A stretch of DNA of 12,119 nucleotides from Clostridiales bacterium (GTDB taxonomy: Bacteria > Bacillota > Clostridia > Oscillospirales > Oscillospiraceae): assembly GCA_021205375.1 (NCBI GenBank), contig JAJPXR010000048.1, positions 1 through 12,119 of the forward strand, given 5' to 3'. Below the pieces are notes generated by a model that ran no database searches, was not told the origin of the DNA, and worked only from the letters and a program-made list of their open reading frames with translations. Shown here piece after piece: positions 1 through 6,518 of this stretch; positions within the stretch are counted from its first letter, which is position 1; each line of letters starts with the position of its first letter. Both the position numbers and the translations under genes were made by a program.

Positions 1-4
1 GAAT

Positions 5-33
5 TTGGGGCCAGGTGCTTTACCTGACCCCAA
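5..33 (-). terminator. Hairpin after the V-ATPase operon, possible terminator
   Basis: An inverted repeat with 12-base arms (5-16 and 22-33) and a 5-base loop lies about 50 bases beyond the stop codon of subunit D. On the plus strand one pair is a C/A mismatch. In the minus-strand transcript the same position is a G-U wobble, so the stem closes fully only in RNA from the ATPase operon. The bases after the stem are AUUC and then the window ends, so no U tract can be seen. It could be an intrinsic terminator, or an mRNA 3' stabilising hairpin. Confidence 0.4.
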
Positions 34-80
34 CATTTATTATAGAACCGTTTTTATGTGGATTCCGTTGTGCTATGCGC

Positions 81-776
81 TTAGCTGGCGTCGTGGGACG
101 CGGCGATGGCCTCTTCGGTCTCTTTCCGGCGCTCCTCGATGCTGTCAGCCAACATCATATCCTTGACCTTCATCAGGCGGATGGTGTTGTTGCGCTCGTT
201 CTCGTCCAGCTTCATGCTGATGGACTTAATTTTCTCCTGACAGTCGGGGATCACCACATATTCCAGGGCGTTCACCCGACGGCGAGTCTTTTCGATTTCC
301 TCCGCCAGCAGCTGGGTGGCCTTTTCGATTTGGGCCAGCTTCAGCATATCCTCAAAGACGGAGGAAAGGGCGTCCACCGCGTCGTCCAGCTCGCAGCTGG
401 TGGTGGCGAAGCCGTAGGGGTAAATCTCCCCCGCGTCGGCGCTGGCCGTCTCAAAGTGGTACATGGGTACGTTGACGGACATGATATTTTTGTAAGTCAT
501 GTCCAGCTCCACACTCTGCTTGGGGTACAGCAGGCTCTGCTCCAGCACCTCGCTGCTCATCAGGGCGGAGGCCACGGTAAAGGAGCCGTGGGCGCGCATC
601 AGCGCGTCCTCCACCTTCTTGCGCAGGGCGCGGTTCTCCCGCACCAGGTCCAGGAACTGCTTCATCAGCTCGTCCCGCTTGTCCTTCAGCAGCTTGTGGC
701 CCCGGGTGGAGGTGGCCAGACGTTTCTTCTGTTTGGTCAGCTCCATACGGGTGGCATTGACTGTTGCGGAAGGCAT
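81..776 (-). CDS. ntpD: V/A-type ATPase subunit D (central rotor shaft)
   Basis: Subunit D forms the long coiled-coil shaft inside the A3B3 hexamer and passes torque to subunit C and the membrane ring. The protein has 231 residues, a usual length for the family. It contains the hallmark N-terminal stretch TRMELTKQKKRLATSTRGHK, followed by LLKDKRDELMKQF. The N- and C-terminal thirds are rich in charged heptad-like helix, as expected for the antiparallel coiled coil. The ATG at 776 is preceded by a strong AGGAGGG site (784-790) that overlaps the stop codon of subunit B. The gap to B is 13 bases. It is the last gene of the operon; a hairpin follows at 5-33. The assignment is secure by family motif and by position. 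Confidence 0.96.
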   Translation of the reverse strand: MPSATVNATRMELTKQKKRLATSTRGHKLLKDKRDELMKQFLDLVRENRALRKKVEDALMRAHGSFTVASALMSSEVLEQSLLYPKQSVELDMTYKNIMSVNVPMYHFETASADAGEIYPYGFATTSCELDDAVDALSSVFEDMLKLAQIEKATQLLAEEIEKTRRRVNALEYVVIPDCQEKIKSISMKLDENERNNTIRLMKVKDMMLADSIEERRKETEEAIAASHDAS

Positions 777-789
777 AGGCTATCCCTCC

Positions 790-2172
790 TTATTCTGCGC
801 CCTTGCCGTGGAGATACTTCTCGATATACTCTGGCTTGATACGCTTCAGCTCGTTCTCCGGCAGGAGCTTCAGCAGCTCCCAGCCCAGATCCAGCGTCTC
901 GAAGATGGAGCGGTTCTCGTCCTGGCCCTGGGTGACGTAGCGGCGCTCGAACTCGTCGGCAAACTTCGCGTACTGCAAGTCCACCGGGGACAATGCCGCC
1001 TCGCCCAGAATGGCCATCAGCTCCTGGTTCTCCTTGCCGGTGGCGTAGGCGGCGAAGAGCTGGTTCATGGTGCCGGAGTGGTCCTCGCGGGTCTTACCTG
1101 CGCCGATGCCCTTGTCCTTCAGACGGGACAGGGAGGGCAGCACGTCCACCGGGGGCAGGATGCCCTTGCGGTAGAGCTCACGGTCCAGGATGATCTGACC
1201 CTCGGTGATATAACCGGTCAGGTCGGGGATGGGGTGGGTCTTGTCGTCCTCGGGCATGGTCAGGATGGGGATCATGGTGATGGAACCGGGCTGACCCAGG
1301 TGACGGCCGGCCCGCTCGTACATGGTGGCAAGGTCGGTGTAGAGGTAGCCGGGGTAGCCGCGCCGTCCGGGGACTTCCTTCTTAGCGGCGGAGACCTCAC
1401 GGAGGGCCTCGGCGTAGTTGGTGATGTCGGTCATGATGACCAGCACGTGCATCCCCAGGTCAAAGGCCAGGTACTCGGCGGCGGTCAGCGCCATACGAGG
1501 AGTGGAAATACGTTCGACGGCGGGGTCGTTGGCCAGGTTGATGAACAGCACGGTACGCTCCAGGGCGCCGGTGCGGGTGAACTCCTGGGTGAAGTACTCG
1601 GACTCCTCGAAGGTGATGCCGATGGCGGCGAACACCACGGCGAAGTTGGACTCCCCGTCCAGCACCTTGGCCTGACGCGCGATCTGTGCAGCCAGTTGGT
1701 TGTGGGGCAGACCGGAGCCGGAGAAAATGGGCAGCTTCTGGCCACGGACCAGGGTGTTCAGGCCGTCGATGGTGGAAATGCCGGTCTGGATGAACTCGTT
1801 GGGGTAGTCGCGGGCGGCGGGGTTCATGGCCAGGCCGTTGATGTCCCGGTAAGCCTCAGGCAGGATCTCAGGGCCGCCGTCGATGGGCTCGCCCATGCCG
1901 GAGAAGACCCGGCCCAGCATGTCCTTGGAGACGCCCAACTGGAGGGGGTGGCCCAGGAAGCGGACCTTGGAATCCCGCAGGTTGATGCCGGCGGAGGCTT
2001 CGAAGAGCTGGACCACGGCGTTGTCGCCGTTGACCTCCAGCACCTTGCCCCGGCGGATGCTGCCGTCCGGCAGCTCGATCTCCACCAGTTCGTCATAGGT
2101 GACGCCAGCGACCTTGCGGACCACCATCAGAGGACCGGAGATCTCTTCTATCGTCTTATACTCTTTGATCAT
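790..2172 (-). CDS. ntpB: V/A-type ATPase subunit B (non-catalytic)
   Basis: Subunit B alternates with A in the cytoplasmic hexamer and supplies residues to each catalytic site without hydrolysing ATP itself. The protein has 460 residues, typical for the family. The P-loop position reads FSGSGLPHNQLA (about 150-161), lacking the GxxGxGKT lysine motif, as expected for a non-catalytic subunit. The alpha/beta signature PPVDVLPSLS (340-349) is followed by Arg350, equivalent to the arginine finger of E. hirae NtpB. The N-terminal beta-barrel begins MIKEYKTIEEISGPLMVV. The ATG shares one base with the stop codon of subunit A (TGATG), which suggests translational coupling to keep A and B equal. Confidence 0.97.
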   Translation of the reverse strand: MIKEYKTIEEISGPLMVVRKVAGVTYDELVEIELPDGSIRRGKVLEVNGDNAVVQLFEASAGINLRDSKVRFLGHPLQLGVSKDMLGRVFSGMGEPIDGGPEILPEAYRDINGLAMNPAARDYPNEFIQTGISTIDGLNTLVRGQKLPIFSGSGLPHNQLAAQIARQAKVLDGESNFAVVFAAIGITFEESEYFTQEFTRTGALERTVLFINLANDPAVERISTPRMALTAAEYLAFDLGMHVLVIMTDITNYAEALREVSAAKKEVPGRRGYPGYLYTDLATMYERAGRHLGQPGSITMIPILTMPEDDKTHPIPDLTGYITEGQIILDRELYRKGILPPVDVLPSLSRLKDKGIGAGKTREDHSGTMNQLFAAYATGKENQELMAILGEAALSPVDLQYAKFADEFERRYVTQGQDENRSIFETLDLGWELLKLLPENELKRIKPEYIEKYLHGKGAE

Positions 2173-3941
2173 CAGTCATCTTCTCCTCTCTCGGCCACCT
2201 CGTTGATCTGGGCTTCCATGTCGGCGAAGATCTTGGCATAAACTTCCTCGTACTGGTCCTCCGGCACCGTCTTGGCCCGGCCAATGCCGTTGCGGGCGTC
2301 GATGGCGAAGAGGTCGTAGAGGTTGGCGCCCTTTTCCAGGGCGACGCGGCATTCGGCGTCGTAGTCCTTGATCATTTTCAGCATCAGGTACTGACGGCGA
2401 TAGGTGGAGAAGGAGTCCACGTCCACAAAGGCGTTCTGCTGGAGGAAGTCCTCGCGGATCATCTTCGCCGTCTCCAGGGTCATCTGGTCCTTGGCGGAGA
2501 GGGAGTCCTTGCCGACCAACTGGACGATCTCGTTCAGGCTGGCCTCCTCCTGGAGGACGGCCATGGCCCAACTGCGGTTTTTGATATAGTCTGGGCCGAG
2601 GTTCTCATCGTACCAGGGTTTCAGGGAGTCAATATACAGGGAGTGGGAACTGAGCCAGTTGATGGCGGGGAAGTGACGGCGGTAGGCCAGAGAGGAGTCC
2701 AGAGACCAGAACACCTTGACGATACGCATGGTGCCCTGGGAGACCGGCTCGGACAGGTCGCCGCCGGGAGGGGAGACCGCGCCAACGGCGGTCAGGGAGC
2801 CGGTGCGGGTGCTGTCGGAACCGACGCACTGCACCACGCCCGCCCGCTCGTAGAACTGGGCCAGACGGGAGGCCAGGTAAGCGGGGTAGCCTTCCTCGCC
2901 GGGCATCTCTTCCAGACGGCCGGACATCTCACGGAGGGCCTCGGCCCAGCGGGAGGTGGAGTCAGCGATGACGGCCACGTCGTAACCCATGTCGCGGAAG
3001 TACTCCGCGATGGTGATGCCGGTGTAGACCGACGCTTCACGGGCGGCCACAGGCATATCGGAGGTGTTGGCGATGAGGACGGTCCGCTTCATCAGCGTCT
3101 CGCCGGTGCGGGGGTCGATCAGTTCGGGGAACTCCCGCAGCACGTCGGTCATCTCGTTGCCGCGCTCGCCGCAGCCGATATAGACCACGATGTCCACGTC
3201 AGACCACTTGGCCAGGGCGTGCTGCACCACGGTCTTGCCGGAACCGAAGGGACCGGGGACGGCGGCGGTGCCGCCCTTCGCCACTGGGAACAGGGTGTCG
3301 ATGACACGCTGGCCGGACTGGAGGGGGGTCTTGGGCGGGAACTTTTTGGTGTAGGGACGGCCAACACGGACGGGCCACTTCTGCATCATGCACAGCTCTT
3401 TGGTCTCGCCGCTGTCGGTCTCCAGGGTTGCGACAGTCTCGGTGACGGTGAAATCGCCGCCGGTGATGGACTTGATGGTGCCGGAAACACCCACGGGGAC
3501 CATGATGTGATGCACCACGGAGGGGGTCTCCTGCACGTCGCCCAGGAAGTCGCCGCCGATGACCTTGTCGCCTACCTTGGCGGTGGGGACGAAGGTCCAC
3601 TTCTTTTCACGGTCCAGAGCAGGGACTTCGATGCCGCGCTTGATGTTGGAGCCGCAGATGGCCATGATGCCCTCCAGGGGGCGCTGGATGCCGTCGTAGA
3701 TGTTTTCCAGCAGGCCGGGGCCAAGCTCTACGGAGAGCTGTGCGCCGGTGGTGACGACTTCCGCGCCGGGGCCGAGGCCGGAGGTCTCCTCATAGACCTG
3801 GATGGAGGCGGCGTCGCCGGTCATGTTCAAAATTTCTCCGATCAGGCGGTCTTCGCCCACTCGGACCACGTCGGACATGTTGGCGTCCAGCATACCGGTA
3901 GCCACCACCAGCGGGCCGGAAACCTTGACAATTTTGCCCAT
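2172..3941 (-). CDS. ntpA: V/A-type ATPase catalytic subunit A
   Basis: This is the catalytic subunit: three copies hydrolyse (or make) ATP in the A3B3 head. The start is placed at the ATG at 3941 (MGKIVKVSGPLV), with a GAAAGAAGG site just upstream. A longer frame to 3986 adds 15 residues unlike the family. The protein then has 589 residues, a normal length. Visible motifs are the P-loop GPFGSGKT (230-237), the GERGNEM segment with catalytic Glu259, and the Walker B-like VAVIADSTSRWAEALRE (Asp327). The A-specific non-homologous bulge (about 110-190) distinguishes it from subunit B and F1-beta. A 69-base gap to the F gene contains a strong hairpin; the B gene overlaps by one base downstream. 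Confidence 0.97.
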   Translation of the reverse strand: MGKIVKVSGPLVVATGMLDANMSDVVRVGEDRLIGEILNMTGDAASIQVYEETSGLGPGAEVVTTGAQLSVELGPGLLENIYDGIQRPLEGIMAICGSNIKRGIEVPALDREKKWTFVPTAKVGDKVIGGDFLGDVQETPSVVHHIMVPVGVSGTIKSITGGDFTVTETVATLETDSGETKELCMMQKWPVRVGRPYTKKFPPKTPLQSGQRVIDTLFPVAKGGTAAVPGPFGSGKTVVQHALAKWSDVDIVVYIGCGERGNEMTDVLREFPELIDPRTGETLMKRTVLIANTSDMPVAAREASVYTGITIAEYFRDMGYDVAVIADSTSRWAEALREMSGRLEEMPGEEGYPAYLASRLAQFYERAGVVQCVGSDSTRTGSLTAVGAVSPPGGDLSEPVSQGTMRIVKVFWSLDSSLAYRRHFPAINWLSSHSLYIDSLKPWYDENLGPDYIKNRSWAMAVLQEEASLNEIVQLVGKDSLSAKDQMTLETAKMIREDFLQQNAFVDVDSFSTYRRQYLMLKMIKDYDAECRVALEKGANLYDLFAIDARNGIGRAKTVPEDQYEEVYAKIFADMEAQINEVAERGEDD

Positions 3942-3975
3942 AGGGTAACCTTCTTTCAAAACAGGATGGGGGGAA

Positions 3976-4005
3976 CCCCGCCGCACCTGAACAGGCTGCG
4001 GGGGG
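3976..4005 (-). other. Strong intercistronic RNA hairpin between F and A
   Basis: Read on the minus strand, four C's (4005-4002) can pair with four G's (3979-3976). CCGCA (4001-3997) pairs with TGCGG (3985-3981), and CCTG pairs with CAGG. Two single-base bulges (C3980 and G3996) interrupt about 13 pairs around a very short loop. The hairpin starts 5 bases after the stop codon of F and ends well before the ribosome binding site of A. No U run follows, so it is probably not a terminator. A role in mRNA processing or stability is inference. Confidence 0.5.
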
Positions 4006-4010
4006 AAAAA

Positions 4011-4322
4011 TCAGATAATGTCGGCGCCCACCGCTCGTTCCACCGAGTCGGTGATGTTCTGCATCCCGATGCCAAGGCTGCCGGCCTTGCCGGGGATGAG
4101 GATGATGGCGGGGGTGACCTCGTCCTTGTAGCGGGCGATCTCGTCGGGCATTTCGGCGGCGTACTGCTCCGTCAGGTAGATGATGGCGGTCTCGCCGTCG
4201 CGGGCCAACTGGTGGAGGATCTTTTTGGCCTCCGCAGCGGTCTCGGCGGGGTGGACATCCAGACCCAGCGCCTTGAAGCCCAGTACGCTCTCCCGGTCGC
4301 CCAGCACAGCGATCTTATACAT
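4011..4322 (-). CDS. ntpG: V/A-type ATPase subunit F (central stalk)
   Basis: Subunit F binds subunit D at the base of the central stalk and helps activate the ATPase. It is called NtpG in Enterococcus and AtpF/VatF elsewhere. The protein has 103 residues from the ATG at 4322. It begins MYKIAVLGDRESVLGFKALG, the conserved Rossmann-like start of the family, and includes the IIYLTEQYA and PAIILIPG strands. A GTG three codons upstream (4331) is also possible, but it would add residues before the conserved MYKI start. The start overlaps the end of the C gene by 8 bases, pointing to translational coupling. The stop at 4011 is followed by the hairpin gap before subunit A. Confidence 0.93.
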   Translation of the reverse strand: MYKIAVLGDRESVLGFKALGLDVHPAETAAEAKKILHQLARDGETAIIYLTEQYAAEMPDEIARYKDEVTPAIILIPGKAGSLGIGMQNITDSVERAVGADII

Positions 4323-5316
4323 AAGCCTCACGCAGCCTTTCTCGGATCAGGTCGGTGCTCAGCCCGGCCAGGCGGCCGGTCATGATGATCCGCACCGCCG
4401 TAAACTCGTTGTCTCTGGCCACCAGGTAGCCCACCACAGGGGCCTCGCCAAAGGAGACGTACTTCGCCGCAGACACGTAGTCCATGACGGCGTTGTCGCA
4501 GTCCTTTTCGAAGGTGGTCAGCGACCCGCCCTTGATGGCGGCTTCGCCCGCCTCGGCAGCCTGGGCCAGGGGGGTCACGCCGTAGATGGCGCCGAACTCG
4601 CCGCCGGAGGTGGCCGCATTCAGCAGCGGGCGGACGGCCACGGTGCCGCCGTCAAAGAGGACGTTTTTCAGATAGTCCTCGTTCTTGCCCATGCGGAGCA
4701 CCCGCACCAGACTGCGCAGGTTTGCCACGTCGATGAGCAACTGTACATAGCCTACCAGGAAGTCGGAGCCGGTGTCCTTAGCCAGTTGGAGCATCTCCGC
4801 GAAGTACGCCCGGTCCAGCGCGAAGTCGCTGAGCTGGGGGTTGTGGGTGGTGCTGAGGATCTCGCGGGCCTCCCGAATGGCGGCGGCGAAGGTGGGGGTC
4901 AGCGCGGAGAAGTTGCCGTTGGTCAGGCTCTCCGCAACCACCGCGGACGGGAACCGTCCCGCCTCCACCAGCAGCCGGGCGGGGTCCGTTTTCATGGCCT
5001 CAGCTTTCAGCAGGGTTTTCGCATTGTGGTAATCGTATTTCAGTTTGAACACGTCGATCAGCTTGGGATCGGGCGCGTTGTTGTTCAGGTCCCGATAAAG
5101 GTTGTCCCTCACGGTGGCCAGGGCGGTGTTGATGCTATCCACGTCCACAACGGGCAGTTCGGGATAGCCACATTCCACCAGTACCTTGGCGGCCTCTGCG
5201 TCAGTGGGGGCTTCCAGCATCCGGTCCATGCGCTCCTGGGTCAGCAGGGCGCGCTGGAGGACGTGGATGCGGGTCGAGAGGAACAGATAATCGGTGTCTT
5301 TGATTTGGTTCGCCAT
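4315..5316 (-). CDS. ntpC: V/A-type ATPase subunit C (d-like, rotor to ring coupling)
   Basis: Subunit C is the funnel-shaped soluble protein (the eukaryotic d homologue) that sits on the K ring and receives the central shaft. The protein has 333 residues, close to the usual 330-350. Recognisable family segments are VFKLKYDYHNAKTLLKA near residue 90 and the C-terminal GYLVARDNEFTAVRII and IRERLREAYV blocks. The ATG at 5316 follows a consensus AGGAGG with a 5-base spacer. A 74-base gap separates it from the E gene, and the F gene overlaps its end by 8 bases. No transmembrane segment is seen, as expected. Confidence 0.95.
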   Translation of the reverse strand: MANQIKDTDYLFLSTRIHVLQRALLTQERMDRMLEAPTDAEAAKVLVECGYPELPVVDVDSINTALATVRDNLYRDLNNNAPDPKLIDVFKLKYDYHNAKTLLKAEAMKTDPARLLVEAGRFPSAVVAESLTNGNFSALTPTFAAAIREAREILSTTHNPQLSDFALDRAYFAEMLQLAKDTGSDFLVGYVQLLIDVANLRSLVRVLRMGKNEDYLKNVLFDGGTVAVRPLLNAATSGGEFGAIYGVTPLAQAAEAGEAAIKGGSLTTFEKDCDNAVMDYVSAAKYVSFGEAPVVGYLVARDNEFTAVRIIMTGRLAGLSTDLIRERLREAYV

Positions 5317-5338
5317 TTGTTCCTCCTTGTCACAGGCA

Positions 5339-5362
5339 GGCGGGGCGCTCAGCCCCTCCGCC
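5339..5362 (-). other. Intercistronic RNA hairpin between E and C
   Basis: In the minus-strand RNA, GGGGC (5356-5352) pairs with GCCCC (5346-5342) around a TGAGC loop. GGC (5362-5360) can pair with GCC (5341-5339) outside a three-base GGA bulge. It lies between the stop of E and the ribosome binding site of C. No U tract follows, so termination is unlikely. It may affect mRNA stability or the yield of C relative to E. Confidence 0.35.
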
Positions 5363-5390
5363 AGAACTCGGAGCGGGTCGAGCCTGGTAC

Positions 5391-5990
5391 TCAGGCAAAG
5401 AGGACCTCTGCCACCTGGCCCGCCAACTCGCTCCGGGTGAGCCGCACCAGCGTCTCAAAAGTGCAGTTGACCTCCACGTCTCCGTCGCTCAGCAGCAGTC
5501 CGCCCTCAAAGGAGCCGGTCTGGTCGCTGAGGGTCAGCTTCGCGGGTTTGCCCGCCTCCTCCAGCAGCTTGTTGGCCTGGGCCACCACCTGAGCGCCGCA
5601 GGCGTCCCGGTCCTTGGCGGAGAGGATCACCTGCTCCGCGCCGGTGCTGCTGGCCCGGACAGCCAGATTCGCCAGCAGGTCGGTGTTGGCGGCATCGTCC
5701 AGCCCCCGCAGCTCCTGCAACGCCTGACCAAAGGCGGCGTCCAGCATCTCCTGCTTGGCGGCCAGAGTCATTTTCCGGGCCTCCATCTGGGCGGAGGAAG
5801 CCAAATGCTCCTCCCGCTCCTGGGCGGCGGCCTGGCCCTTCCGGGTCAGGTCCTCATAGGTGCGCCGGGCCTCGGCGTCGCCCTTGGCGGTGATAGCGTC
5901 GGCGTCCTCTTTGGCCTTTGCCAAAATCGCGTCGATCTCCACCTGGGCGTCGCTGCGGATGCGGCTAGTGATTTTTTCAATACCTTGCAT
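5391..5990 (-). CDS. ntpE: V/A-type ATPase subunit E (peripheral stalk)
   Basis: Subunit E pairs with subunit G/H to form the peripheral stalks that hold the A3B3 head against rotation. The protein has 199 residues, near the usual 190-205. The first 90 or so residues are a long Ala/Glu/Lys/Arg-rich helix (MQGIEKITSRIRSDAQ onward). A globular C-terminal domain follows, with the typical GGLLLSDGDVEVNCTFE segment. The ATG at 5990 follows an AAAGGATGG site. That site could pair with an upstream CCATCC (6023-6028), which would partly hide it. The gap to the K gene is 40 bases. Confidence 0.93.
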   Translation of the reverse strand: MQGIEKITSRIRSDAQVEIDAILAKAKEDADAITAKGDAEARRTYEDLTRKGQAAAQEREEHLASSAQMEARKMTLAAKQEMLDAAFGQALQELRGLDDAANTDLLANLAVRASSTGAEQVILSAKDRDACGAQVVAQANKLLEEAGKPAKLTLSDQTGSFEGGLLLSDGDVEVNCTFETLVRLTRSELAGQVAEVLFA

Positions 5991-6030
5991 CGTTCAATCC
6001 ATCCTTTCTGCAATGGTGGGCAGGATGGGA

Positions 6031-6516
6031 TCAAGCCATGAACAGCAGCATCAGGAAGGAGGCCAGCAGGCACAGGATGGCGTAGAACTCGACCATGATG
6101 GCCATGATGATGCCCTTAGACATTTCTTCCGGACGGCGGGCCACCAGGTTGACACCGGCGGCGGCGCAGCGGCCCTGGGCGATTGCGGTGACGTAGCCGC
6201 CGATGCCCATGGGCAAGCAGGCGAAGCAGTAACCGATGCCCTGCGCGACGGTCAGGGTGGCGGGGGTGCCGCCGATGATGCCCAGGGTGAACAGGGCGTA
6301 GAACCAGACGACCAGACCATACAGGCCCTGGGTGCCGGGCAGGATCTGCAAAATCAGGCAGGACGCGAACTTGCCGGGGTCCTCAGAGATGACGCCCGCG
6401 GCGGCTTCGCCAACCGTACCAACGCCGCGGCCGGAGCCGGCGCAAGCCAAACCTACGGCGAGAGACGCGCCGATGACAGCGATATACAGACCGCCGTTAG
6501 CCAGTAATTCTTCCAT
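6031..6516 (-). CDS. ntpK: V/A-type ATPase subunit K (membrane rotor ring, proteolipid)
   Basis: Subunit K forms the ion-carrying ring in the membrane. The protein has 161 residues from the ATG at 6516. A TTG two codons upstream (6522) is an alternative, closer to the AGGAGG site. It is the double-hairpin type with four membrane helices: two related halves, each with a Gly/Ala-rich inner helix. Only the second half has the carboxylate, Glu143 in MVEFYAIL. The E. hirae sodium ligands are all matched: Leu59, Thr62 and Gln63 (in LPGTQG), Gln114 (in AIAQG) and Glu143. Sodium coupling is therefore likely. The gene follows I with a 2-base gap. Confidence 0.96.
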   Translation of the reverse strand: MEELLANGGLYIAVIGASLAVGLACAGSGRGVGTVGEAAAGVISEDPGKFASCLILQILPGTQGLYGLVVWFYALFTLGIIGGTPATLTVAQGIGYCFACLPMGIGGYVTAIAQGRCAAAGVNLVARRPEEMSKGIIMAIMVEFYAILCLLASFLMLLFMA

Positions 6517-6518
6517 GT

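Noticed and set aside
499..2241. A 580-codon open frame on the plus strand opposite the B and D subunit genes
   Set aside because: Its product is a Gly/Val/Leu/His/Gln-rich string with no domain. It lies antisense to two clear ATPase genes, an effect of biased codon use in GC-rich DNA.
3941..3986. A 15-residue longer N-terminus for subunit A
   Set aside because: The added residues have no family counterpart and come from the hairpin gap. The ATG at 3941 has a good ribosome binding site and the conserved MGKIVKVSGP start.
2643..4385. A second 580-codon plus-strand open frame opposite subunits A and F
   Set aside because: It has the same low-information Gly/Asp/His/Val composition and is fully antisense to conserved genes. 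The equal length to the other frame is coincidence.
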